Below, piece by piece: positions 37,301-46,893 of a stretch of DNA of 64,000 nt (position 1 is its first letter; each line of letters begins with the position of its first letter). The translations under genes and the position numbers were made by a program. This DNA comes from Purpureocillium takamizusanense (Eukaryota; Ascomycota; Sordariomycetes; Hypocreales; Ophiocordycipitaceae). The stretch is taken from positions 3,030,300 through 3,094,299 of the forward strand of contig NC_063071.1 in assembly GCF_022605165.1 (NCBI RefSeq), written 5' to 3'. The notes under the pieces are model-generated. The model made no database searches. It worked only from the letters and a program-made list of their open reading frames with translations, and was not told the DNA's origin.

Positions 37301-38155
37301 GCCGAGGTGTCCCACACCAAGACCTACTCCACGCTGAGATCCGTCAACGTGGCCTCCACTGCCGAGTTGGCAAGGCTGTGTCTCGACGCGCAGCTATCGC
37401 AGGGACGCCGCCGGCCCGTCCCCTTCCACTTCGTGTCCACTGGCGAGATCTCTATGCTGGGCGACGGCGGCGAGCAGGGGGCGCTGTACGAGGAGTCTGT
37501 CCGGTCCGCCCGGGTCGTGCCGGACCAGGACGACGCAGTCGCCAAGGGTTACGCTGCCACCAAGTGGGTGTGCGAGAGGATGCTCGAGAACCTCGCGGAG
37601 GAGAAAGCCAGCTGCCAACAAGGCGACGATGCCGGTGCCGCCGGCCCACTCCGCGTCTGGATCCACCGACCCTCGAGCATCACAACGCCGCAGGACGAGT
37701 CGGCCATGGGGCCCGACGCGCCGATCCTCCCCAGGGTGCTGTTCTACTCGCGCCTGCTGCGGGCTGTCCCCAGCGAGATGGAGGTCGGCGGGCGCATCGG
37801 GGGCTCTCTGGACTTTATACCGCTAGACACGGCGGCGGGCGACATTGTCGACGTCGTCATGGCTAGCTGCGACGAAGCAGCCGGCGGGAAGGAGAGCGCT
37901 CCTGCGGTGACCATGGGGTGCGTCAGGAGCGAAGGGGGAGGTGTCACGTACGTACACCACAGCGGCGGCACCGTCCTGGAGCTGGCAACGTTAAGGGAGT
38001 TTCTCGAGGCAGAGGCGGAGCAGTCGGAGGGCGCCAGGGAGGAGGGGCAGAAGAAGGCGCGCTTCCAGGCTGTGCCGTTGTCGAAGTGGACGGACAGGGC
38101 TGAGGCACTGGGGTTACACCCGCTGCTTGCGGGCTTGTTCCGGGGCGTGGAGTAG
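25342..38155 (+). pseudogene. PKS-NRPS hybrid synthase, heavily disrupted
   Basis: Domains in order with approximate positions: KS 25370-26770 ([19 protein letters not shown]), AT 27130-28110 (GHSSGE), DH 28370-29050 (GHQLQGRTVFP; HPGTLDGA), C-methyltransferase 29700-30390 (LEVGAGTGAATG), KR 32040-32760, ACP 33108-33310 (GMDSL), condensation 33375-34780 (HHINFDG), adenylation 34950-36540 (TSGATGTPK; SGKMDRR), thiolation 36620-36870 (GGTSM), reductase 37010-38150 (TGASGILG; YAATK). No enoyl reductase domain is present, as is usual where a separate one acts in trans. Clear introns: 26105-26189, 32214-32302, 34859-34918. Stops: TAA 25363 and 27506, TGA 26972, and TAG 25438, 25594, 25639, 25642, 25990, 26594, 29021, 29875, 30886, 33321. 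Frame changes near 27167, 27490, 29490, 31500, 32163, 32770, 33780 and 36965. It cannot make a full-length protein. Confidence 0.93.
26480..26503 (+). repeat. (CAG)8 microsatellite, in-frame polyglutamine in the KS domain
   Basis: Eight CAG units in the reading frame of the ketosynthase, in a surface loop between EAEAISTAFF and YVGSVKT. None of these eight CAG codons has become TAG. Confidence 0.95.
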
Positions 38156-38630
38156 CAGAAGAAGTCGTTAGTCTTCCCTAGGTTCCCTAAGGGTTCTAGA
38201 TAGCTTATTAAATAAGAGCTAAATATATAGTATTACTTTACTAAAAAAAATTCCCTTATAGGGAATGACTCCCGTTCCCAATCGCTTAGAAGCAATAAAA
38301 CTCAGATCCTAAGCCGGGCCGGTTCTAAGTGAGTAAGACTAAGAGAACGTCAGGGAAAGGCTTATGCCTAGGAGTTGCCGTAACCTCATACGGGGTTCTT
38401 TCCGAGGTCTCCTCTCTTCAATACGTATACCCTGGAGATAACGGTTCTCGGAAATTCCGGAGCTGGAGATAAGGTCCGGAGATAACTACATACAGCAAGG
38501 TCTTGAATTTAATTGCCCACTTCCAGATGGATATAATGAAGCAGGGCGATTTCGTCCGTAACGCCATGTTACTGACTGTGCTTAAATCTAAATGCTGAGG
38601 CTACTGACCTTCCCATCTCAGCCCGTCCCA
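38156..38630. other. AT-rich intergenic stretch
   Basis: About 0.5 kb after the synthase stop. 38170-38260 is very A/T-rich with runs of A and many TA steps. No coding sequence. The end of the stretch holds the promoter of the NmrA-like gene, whose frame is open 13 codons upstream (ATG at 38592). Confidence 0.5.
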
Positions 38631-39566
38631 ATGCCTCAGATTCTCGCCGTTTTCGGCGCTACCGGTGTCCAAGGCAGCTCCGTCATTGACCATGTCCTCA
38701 ATGATGCTGATCTCTCACAGCAATACAGAGTTCGTGCCATCACACGCGACCCAGACTCGGAAAGAGCGAATCAGCTCAAGGCCAGAGGCGTTGAGATTAT
38801 GCAAGGGAATGTCTCTGACCGGGAGTCCATGAGAAATGCCCTGGCTGGTGCCCACACTGTCTTTCTTATGACGACCCCTGGTTTTGGTCCCAATGCTATC
38901 GATATTGAATTCAACGCTGCCAAAAACGTCGCCGACATGTCAGCCGAAACGGGCGTGCAGTTCATCATCTTCAGCACGCTGCCATCTGTGGCCGAGATCT
39001 CGCACGGCAAATACACAAAACTCACCATGTTCGACGCGAAGGCCAAAGCCGAAAGCTACATCCGCAAGCTTCCTATCAACAGCGCATTTTACTCGCCTGG
39101 CTCATTCATGGAAAATTGGATTACGTTTGCCGCCCCGAAAAGGGAGTCCGAGGGAAGCAGTACCTTCATCATGGCGCAGCATACTTCTCCCAACACCACG
39201 ATCCCGCTTATTGACGCGGCCGAGGATACCGGCAAGTTCATTGTCTCCATCCTCTCAAACCCGGAAAAGTATAGGGGAAAAACACTCAGCGGAGCGGAGA
39301 GGCTGTATAGCCTTGACGACATCGCGGGTGCAATAGGCAAGGCGTCAAACAAGGACGTCATTTACAAACAGATATCGGTCGATGAATTCCTGCAGAGCGG
39401 GCAATTTGGGGCCGAGACGATCGTGGAGCTATTAAGCTACTTTGAAGAATTTGGGTACTATGGCGACGATACGCAGGGCCTAGTGGCGTCGGCAGCCGAC
39501 AACACGAGGGGCAAGTTGACGACGCTTGACGAGTTTCTGGAAAAGCGTTCTCCTAGACTGCGCTGA
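38631..39566 (+). CDS. NmrA-like family NAD(P)-binding protein
   Basis: Single exon, 311 residues from the ATG at 38631. An in-frame ATG at 38592 would add 13 residues, but the fold starts directly after the second (PQILAVFGATGVQGSSV, a GxxGxxG dinucleotide motif). The atypical-SDR Rossmann order continues with a basic RAITRDPDS after beta-2, FLMTTPGFG, and IIFSTLPSV where a catalytic Tyr-Lys pair would lie in classical SDRs. The C-terminal half (YRGKTLSGAERLYSLDDIAGAIGKA) is typical of NmrA/HSCARG redox-sensor proteins and related isoflavone-reductase-like enzymes. It may sense NADP(H) or reduce a small molecule. It lies just downstream of the dead synthase, yet is itself intact. Confidence 0.9.
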   Translation: MPQILAVFGATGVQGSSVIDHVLNDADLSQQYRVRAITRDPDSERANQLKARGVEIMQGNVSDRESMRNALAGAHTVFLMTTPGFGPNAIDIEFNAAKNVADMSAETGVQFIIFSTLPSVAEISHGKYTKLTMFDAKAKAESYIRKLPINSAFYSPGSFMENWITFAAPKRESEGSSTFIMAQHTSPNTTIPLIDAAEDTGKFIVSILSNPEKYRGKTLSGAERLYSLDDIAGAIGKASNKDVIYKQISVDEFLQSGQFGAETIVELLSYFEEFGYYGDDTQGLVASAADNTRGKLTTLDEFLEKRSPRLR

Positions 39567-40356
39567 TATACGGGTACGGTCATGGAGGATGCCGAAGTAC
39601 TCTATGGTGCGATCCTCCTTCACGGGAGAGTCGCATTTCATCAGCATGGGCCGGTTCAATAAGAACCCCATACCGATGGACGTGGACCTTAGAGGTCGGG
39701 TCGGCGTGTTGGTACACTACAGCCAGGTCTTGGCGATCAACGGCGCATTCCATTCATGGGACATCAGAGGGGGCTGGATCACGGAGATACAGAAAGACCT
39801 CAATCTGTAGACATCAAGTGGGTTAACAACAAGAACGGAACCAAGCCGCCGGAGGAGTCGGCAGATAGATCAGAGCTGCATTGCGGCGGGGATTCATCTT
39901 TGTATGCGTGGGACTTATACAAAAGCAAACAGACGCATACAACGCCAAATTAGCAATCTTGCAAGCATTCCACGAGTCATTTGACTAAGCCGCAAAACAG
40001 TTCACGTCTGGGATTGAGCATAGCTTCACGGAGCAGTTCGCTAACAGGGTCCTTGAATTCTGGCGCCAGTCGCTCTCTATCTTGCCACCGACGCCGGCGC
40101 CGACATATGAGTAACTGGCGACCGGGCAGAAGGGCCTCTATGAATGGGGCAACAACAAAACCCTTGATTGTCAACTAAGAGACTATATAGGTTGGCATCC
40201 ATACGTGGCTCTCTGCAGCCCGCCTGCCGCCCAGAGTTCTGGAGCTGGGTCTTTTGACTCGAATATAGAAATACCTCGTCTGGCTGGCACATGCGTGGGC
40301 ATGAGACATGACGGCCCGTTGCTGCCAAATGCAACATCCCGAAGCCAAGGTCGAGC
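39567..40356. other. Intergenic between convergent genes
   Basis: About 0.8 kb with no supported gene. Short frames on both strands lack motifs. Confidence 0.5.
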
Positions 40357-41267
40357 TTAAATGAACATAGCCGCAATTAAGCCAAACACGGCATAAGACC
40401 CGACCGTGACGGTATCCGCACCTGCCTTGACGACAACCGGTGGAGTTGCGGTTGGCTTCGGGGGCTGCTTGGAAGATGGAGGGGCCTGTTGGTCTTGCTT
40501 GGAGCTGGGCGGAGACTGCGTTTGCTTGGGGCTGGCCGGTGGCTGTGACTTCTTGGTGTTGATAGGAGGAATTCCAGTCTTAGTCACCGTGCAAGGGCAG
40601 TTAGTGATAGTCAATGTAGTCGGCTTGGTCACCGTATAGGTCATATTGCCCACGGGGATGATAGTAGGACTCTGGCTAGCTGGTTAGCTAACGGCCCGAT
40701 AATATCTCTTTCGGCAATGACCCACGGGGCAGTATGTTGTATATGCCGTGGAGATGACTGTGGTGTAAATGGCCTTGCTTTTGCTCGGACGTGGATGGTG
40801 TGTCGAGAGATTGCTGCTAGATGGCGTCCGGCTGCTGCTTGTCGAGGCTGAATACTTCTTAGTCTTGACAGGAGGAATTCCGGTCTTAACCACCGTGCAA
40901 GGGCAGTTGCTGATAGTCAACGTGGTCGGCTTGGTAACCGTATAGGTTATGTTGCCCACGGGGATGACAGTAGGACTCTGGCTAACTGGTTAGCTAACGA
41001 TCCGATAACATCTCTTCATCGGCAATAACGTACGGGGCAGTATGTTGTATATGCCGTGGAAATAACGGTAGTGTAAATCCTAGACTCGATTTCGCTAGGG
41101 TGTGCATAGTCTGTGGAGCGGCTGCTACTGAGTACTGTTCGGCGACTGCTGGGCAACGTCGAAACGTAGGACGTATGACGGCTGGCTCTAGGACTGGTAC
41201 TGTTACGAGCGGCTGAAGCACAGGGTAAAATGGCCGCAGCGTACACGAGGAGAGATCCGAATTTCAT
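40357..41267 (-). CDS. GPI-anchored, Ser/Thr/Pro-rich cell-wall protein with internal repeats
   Basis: Three exons, 41267-41034, 40977-40726 and 40671-40357, total 801 nt (266 residues). Residues 1-19 ([19 protein letters not shown]) are a signal peptide. Exons 1 and 2 both end in [15 protein letters not shown]. Exons 2 and 3 both begin SPT(V/I)IPVGN(I/M)TYTVTKPTT followed by NCPCTV and KTGIPP. The linkers are rich in Ser, Pro, Lys and Gln. The C-terminus, [20 protein letters not shown] then a short hydrophobic tail, fits a GPI attachment signal. The type is known from fungal wall proteins and adhesin-like mannoproteins: glycosylated, in the outer wall layer. Each junction falls at the same place in the repeat, so intron and exon were duplicated together. 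Function beyond the wall is not known. Confidence 0.88.
40549..40770 (-). repeat. Tandem repeat copy 2 (exon end + intron + exon start)
   Basis: 222 nt; the second copy, with a 54-nt intron (40725-40672). The donor context changes from GTACGT in copy 1 to GTGGGT here, and the CTAAC branch region and CAG acceptor are kept. Confidence 0.85.
40855..41078 (-). repeat. Tandem repeat copy 1 (exon end + intron + exon start)
   Basis: Runs from IYTTV at 41078 through the 56-nt intron (41033-40978) to [11 protein letters not shown] at 40855, 224 nt. It is closely similar to the copy at 40549-40770, including the intron, where GTTATTGCCGA and GTTAGCTAACCAG of this copy have near-identical counterparts. 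Confidence 0.85.
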
Positions 41268-42090
41268 ATTGACGACGTCTTGTCTTGCGGACAGGTGAGG
41301 AGCGAGCGAAAAAGGCCGACTAATACAACATAGCCGTTTATGTAACCAGATTAGTATACGATGGTAGTCGCAAAGCTGGGAGCGACCGGCGTACCCCTTT
41401 ATAAAATTTTCTCAGTCGATTAACAGTCGTCGTATGTGCACTCTGGATGAGACAGGGTAGCCTAGTATTTTGCCAACATCCACGAAATGACACGTTAATA
41501 CGAGGTAGTACACTGTAGTTTGTGAACACGAATAAACCCCCGCTCTCGTCGGGTAGATGGATATTGCTTGATTCATTAGAGGAAACGAGGTTGGCTGCCA
41601 AGGCTACTTCACCGTATGCTACAATGAGCATATCTCCATGGGGCGCAGTGGTGGATCAGTGGGCCCAGAGGAAGTCTGAACTTTATCTCTCCTTTGATAG
41701 TACGGTAGTACCACCGAAGAGGTAGGAGTAGGACATGGACTTGCTGATCCCTGGCCTCTCCATGACTCTACAAAGAAGGCGACTGTCACGTTTGTGGCTG
41801 TAGCTTCTGCGGTCAATAACCTGCTAGAGCTTCTAAAATTACCTTTCTGGTGGAGGTTCGGCGGCAACCACCTAGCCATCCAGGATTGTCCGGAAAATGA
41901 AGTGCAGGCTTGGTAATAAGAGACGACGTTCGAATTTGGCCTTAGTGCTTTACGAGGCGTGGCGTCAGGCTCTCGTGTCTGGTGTAGGGAGGGAGCTAGT
42001 ATACCTTATAACCGCTCTACGTGGGCCAGGAATCACTGGCATGCTCGTATGCGCGGTTGCTGAGCCCGAGGTCATCGTCCCCTGACACTT
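41268..42090. other. Intergenic, no gene supported
   Basis: About 0.8 kb. The first part is the promoter of the wall-protein gene. Frames of 60-100 codons on both strands show nothing recognisable. Confidence 0.45.
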
Positions 42091-42705
42091 TCACGAGCCC
42101 CTCCCACCACTGTGCGCTGTTGCGGTAACATCCGTTGTTACGTATGGGAAGGTATGCCGCCTCCCCATGGTGGCCCCGCCAACGACGGCTATGCCTGGAA
42201 TGGCCTGATATGGGTAGTGGAATCGATGCAGGGGAAACGACACGATCGAACCAAATTGGGCGCTGCAAGGGCTAATAAAGAATGGCCGGCTCGTGAGGTG
42301 CTCGCCACGAAAGATGCGGCGTGTGTGGGTCCGCTCACGAAAGAAGGGAAAGGCAGGATACACTAGCTCGAAGTAAAGCTCGACGAGGTCGACCAGCGTC
42401 GTCTGTGGTGCGATGGTAGGTGCCTCCCGAATGTTCCCATGCCGACATTGTTGGAAGCCAACAGCGAGGCGATCGCCGTAGTTGAGGATATCAACGGACC
42501 CAGGAAAGTTAAGCACCGAAGCAGGCGGCGTAGCACCGTTTTGTTTCTTGCTAGGACCAAGTTGGCGATACGAACAAGGTAAGCCCAAGAACCCGCAGCG
42601 GGCGCAATGTGTCCCGCCTCGCGATGGTACACAGCGCATATGCAGCTGAAGACATGTCTTGCAACTTTTTGTAGCGCGCCTCCTGGTAATTGTGGTCGGG
42701 CGACC
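42091..42705 (-). pseudogene. Zn2Cys6 transcription factor fragment
   Basis: A minus-strand frame contains CKTCLQLHMRC and, eight residues later, CARCGFLGLPC: a complete CX2CX6CX8CX2CX6C zinc cluster (first Cys at 42663), preceded by basic TRRRATKS. About 80 residues on, LVDLVELYFELVYPAFPFF resembles the start of the fungal-specific factor domain. After TSRPFF, at about 42330, the similarity ends and the frame runs to a TGA at 42091. No in-frame ATG lies between the cluster and an upstream TAA at 42706-42708, so the start is either in another exon or lost. Most likely a truncated or decayed regulator. Confidence 0.6.
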
Positions 42706-44921
42706 TTATTGTGCGCCCAAGACATTGCCTGTCCTGCTGCAACGAGGCTCGGAAGAGTGCATGATCGCGAGGTCGCCCTAAGGATCCCGTACTCTCGAGT
42801 GAGTTCACAAGACACTCTACGACAGTGTTTATCCACGACGCTGCGTTGAGTGTCGGAACGCTTCAAACCGAGCAGCCGGAGCGCCCCTTATTTGTCTGTA
42901 TTCCGGCCCCCCTTATTACAGGACAACTGGTTGTAGCCCACCGTTCGCGGCAAGCATACCAGGATACATCCGGGAAATTTTATGAACGTCGCATTTCTCG
43001 ATAATTTGTTCGACTTGCACATCGCGCAAGCGTCCGATCTCCACACAGGAAACACGCCGAGCGAGAACTATAGTTATGACCGAGCGCTTGAGTGCCGCCG
43101 AGGAGCGCTCAGGGTCCAGGATGGGGCTCACGCCGGGCTGCTGCGGCACAAAGTCGGACGTCAGGGCAGGCAGCGAAGAAGCGCCGACGGCGCCCATGAG
43201 AGACTTTCAGGTTCCCTTTCAGGCCGGGTGCTGGGCAGCGCACCCTGCCTAGCGCTGCCACAAGCACGCGAGGGACGAAAGGACGCGCGCGAAGTCCCAC
43301 TGCAGCGAGGCAGGCTGCAACCTTCGTCACATGTCAGCCCGCAACGGTGTGCGTCTATGTCTGCGCATCACCAGCTTCCAGAGCGACCAACAAGTTCTGA
43401 TTAAATCAGTGGACATGCAAAAGATCCTCACACATCCAAAGAGAGCCAGAGTGGATCGGGCACCGCCGTTGAGACACCCATCCGGCCTCCGAAGGCCTGG
43501 TCCCTGACTGTCTGGCGGGTACAGAGCCCGCAACTATCTGTCGACAAGCCAATAATGTCCACAAGCATCAAGAGCGACGTGCCTCGCTTGACGATTCGGC
43601 TCGGCCCTTCATTGTGGCCAGGAACGCGCCATGGCGCAACTCCTGTATACTGCGAACCACGCTCCGCCACCCCAAGCTCCAAACTTCATGCCTGAGAGTG
43701 AGCATGGCACCGAATGCCCCTCCGTGCCCTGGGCTTTGGCCTGCACGCTGGGAAGCTCGCGAGGTGCGAACCACGCCAGCACCATTGCCGACCCCAACTC
43801 CGTGCTGCAGCTTTACAGCCTTCAGCGTCAAAAGGGGTTGGATCCTGCCGGTTGGCATCGGCAGAGACATCCGCGACGGGCACCTTCTGGAGCGTCCCGG
43901 CCGCCTCTCCTCTCCCCCGGGGCAGAGTGGGGGGGGGGGGGGGGGTACATGTAACGTAGCGGGAGTGACATGGCAGCCGCGGGATCAAATGGTCCCTGAA
44001 CCACTCTACGACGCCCATCAGGTACTGTAGTGCTGAGCGCCGGACCATGGCCGAAAACCATTTTGCGCTCTGCACGCGCACTGTTATTGGGTACCGACAC
44101 GCTGGAACGCCAAATGACCCCAGTTAGTACTTCGTAGGATCGGGGGCCTACGTGCGACTTTGTGCTTCAGCACTCGCCACCATCCGCCAGCCCTCGTGAC
44201 TGACACTATAAATTTCTGTCGACGGTGAGAACGGATGTAGTTGGAATAAGGTCACCTTACTACGTATGCCCCAATGACGGATCTCCCAATACTAGCTCAG
44301 ATCGGTGCGATCTGGTGGAACTTGACCAGAGCGCGCGGCCATGAGCAATTGGCCAGATCCTTCACTGGACCAGTGGCGTTGTGCAGATACTGGAGGGGGG
44401 GGCGTCTGGACACCAAGGACCAGCGGGGCGCATGCCTAGTGGTGTGGTTGGAGTAGTTACGCTGGGAAGAACATCGTCACTCACATGGCCCACGTCGTTG
44501 GTCGACGTTCCTAGGCTTGGTCGTCGCACCTACCCTCCAATGGCTGCTTGTGAAGCTCCGCCACCTCGAGGCACCGCTCAACAAAGTCGAAGACCCAACG
44601 GACTGCATTGAATCGACGTCGACCCGCTGTTGTCTTCATTCTCCCACCTGCATGGGTACAGGGTGAGTGGGCGAGGGTCGAGCGGCCAATTGTCTATTCG
44701 TCGTCCTCTTGGGGCAGCTTGGTACAACAAGAATTTCTACGAGAAGGTTACGTGCCCCGATTCTCGCTTTTGTAAGCTCGTCGACTGAGGCAGCACTCCG
44801 TGGCCACAATATTTGCTATGATGACGATGAATTGAGACCTACTTCGTGCATGTCACCCATAAATATGTGTGTAATACAAAGCCGCAGCCCGCCTTGTGGC
44901 CTTGACAGTCACAATTCGTGG
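42706..44921. other. Long intergenic stretch, no gene supported
   Basis: About 2.2 kb without a recognisable gene. Base composition is similar to coding DNA and there are many open frames of 60-140 codons on both strands, but none shows a domain, a signal peptide with plausible continuation, or consistent splicing. It contains the poly-G tract at 43929-43945. Confidence 0.4.
43929..43945 (+). repeat. Poly-G homopolymer, 17 nt
   Basis: An uninterrupted run of 17 G. A shorter G run lies near 44395. The length may be inexact because homopolymers are often misread. Confidence 0.8.
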
Positions 44922-46182
44922 TTACACATGTCCAGTCTCTGTGCGCATCCGACTACCAGCCAGAATATCCTGATCGCTGCCATCCCGACTCTTGAACTTT
45001 TGCATGACATCTTCATCACATCGTGCATTAGGAAGTCTCACCCCTACCGGGTGGTTTCGAACAGGACCACGCCAAACCTCTGCGGCTGCCTCCTCTGTCG
45101 ACAAGTCTGACAGGTAATATCCGACCGTCCGTCCCTGCGTGTTGTCCGGGATGTACGACGAGCCCTTCTTGGTTGAAGGGAAGACTCGGGGTAGGAGCCG
45201 CGTTAGCGGCTGCTTGAGAACGAGGAGACAAGCTGTGACAATGCCGAGGTTGGCTTCCGTGAGGGTCCAGATACCGCGGTCGATAAAGTTATATGTCAGG
45301 TCCTGTTGGTTTTTGATGGAGTTTTGCACAGATGTCGTCCGGAGAATCGAGGTAACCGTAACACTGGTGCTTGGTATCAGCTATTGGGATTGAACTGGAC
45401 GGGCTGGCCAAGGAAATTTATCGGTTCCGCGTCCTTGGCGATGGGCTAGACTCACAAACCACCGAGCAGGAACATACAGCATAGCATGACCTTGCTCTTG
45501 GTAGACAGTTGCAACCGCAGAATACTCGGAATTGGCAACGCCATCACCATGACGTCCGTCAGTATATTCATGACCGCGTAGGCAACCCAAAATTTGCCCG
45601 AGTCGATGCAGCTGGCTGTGACGCTCTTGTCCCATGCGCCTGCGATCGGGACGCATTGCCATATTGTGGCGCCGATGCCGCCGATGCTCCCGGCGGAGAC
45701 TATGCCGATGACGACCTACGCTGATACCCGGAAGCCGCGCGATATAAAGATACGAAGGTACAGCAGGACTGCTGAGATTTTGTTCAGCCACACTGTGACC
45801 TTGTAGGGAGTCTGCGCAATGAAAAACAATTGCAGTGCCCTGCGAAGTTCCGATTTAGTCAGGTCAGACTTGTGCATGCCGTAGCCTTGTTCAACGGCCA
45901 ATTGTATCGACACCGACAGGGCAATCGAGAAACACTGTCCAAGGGGCAATTGCGGGTCAGCGCGACAAGTCCACTTCGATTGCTTACCACAGAAGGCAAA
46001 CTTACAAGAGACAGAACGATGGAAGCATCATCCCAGCCAAGCTTACTCAACCATAGCCGGGCCGCACAGCGTGAAATCACCATCATCCCCGCGACAATAA
46101 TGGCAACAAGTGACGTGATGTACAGCTTCCAGCCGTTGTTGTCCACCCCGTCCGTGGGGAAGCCCATACCGCGAGGACCCAT
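44922..46182 (-). pseudogene. Fungal-rhodopsin-domain (PTH11-like) membrane protein with one in-frame TAG
   Basis: Exons 46182-46006, 45934-45456 and 45363-44922 (GT-AG) total 1098 nt, 365 residues plus stop, with one TAG at 45718-45716. Start MGPRGMGFPT is the first ATG consistent with the first helix; 46167 is an alternative. The family pattern is clear: helix 1, RLWLSKLGWDDASIVLSL, GYGMHKSDL, KVTVWLNKISAVLLYLRIF, then after the TAG IWQCVPIAGAWDKS, FWVAYAVMNILTDVMVMALP and CCMFLLGGF. These are seven-helix proteins related to PTH11, some of which act as surface receptors in pathogenic fungi. The TAG falls at the start of the fourth or fifth helix, where relatives often have Trp or Gln. A truncated product would lack half its helices. 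Confidence 0.8.
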
Positions 46183-46893
46183 TTCTTTGTTTGCACAGTC
46201 CCAAACAGCATTGAAACGCATAAAAGACGTTGAGCGCAAACCCCGTTCGCACGAGCTAAAGCTTGGCGCAGGTACGTCGATTCTAGTCATTTTTGTATCC
46301 GGGCCGCCATCCGGAATACTCTACGCCACCCCCGGAGGTCCCTCGATGAATAAGTACAGGGACCAGACCGATATCACATTTCGGTCTTTGGCGGAAAGGA
46401 CCGAGCAGCCTGGCAGTAACCTCTGGGAGTCGAACTCGTGGTTTGGCCAATGCCAGAACCCGTCACACAACACAGTCCGCACCTCCAACTTATTCAAAAC
46501 GAAGTACTGTAATGTAATTAGCCGAACCAGTGACCGTCATGGTCGGCCTCTCACAACCCGGTCGGGAGCAAGCATCGTCGTATCAGTAAAGGCCCGCCTC
46601 ACTGCGCAAGGGCTCCAATTAGTAGTGCGGGTTGCCTCATTAGCCCCGCCACTCTGGGCATAGCGGCATGTCTGTCCCGTTCCTCATTTCCGCGTGGGGT
46701 AACTACAGGGCAACGGCCCTGGCGCTCGCTCTCCGCTGGAAGGAGAAAACTCCCTGGCTGGCTTTCCGCGCGTGTCCATTGCGCCCGTTTCAAACTCCTC
46801 TGGATGAGGCACTCGGGGTGCGAACGTAGTACTGTACAGTCTTCTATTTCGCGAGAATAGTACACTCAAAGTTGTACAGCATCATATCCAGCC
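46183..46893. other. Divergent intergenic region
   Basis: About 0.7 kb between the PTH11-like gene and the esterase, which diverge. It should hold both promoters. No supported gene. Confidence 0.5.

Noticed and set aside
25342..38155. TAG might be reassigned to glutamine, since so many TAGs fall on Gln positions
   Set aside because: Intact genes here use TAG as their natural stop (monooxygenase at 2969-2971, esterase at 48553-48555). Some TAGs replace Trp, TAA and TGA stops also occur, and there are frameshifts. Decay explains all of it.
43568..44100. Cluster of overlapping 80-150 codon frames on both strands
   Set aside because: No domain, no consistent splice sites and no codon pattern favouring any one frame.
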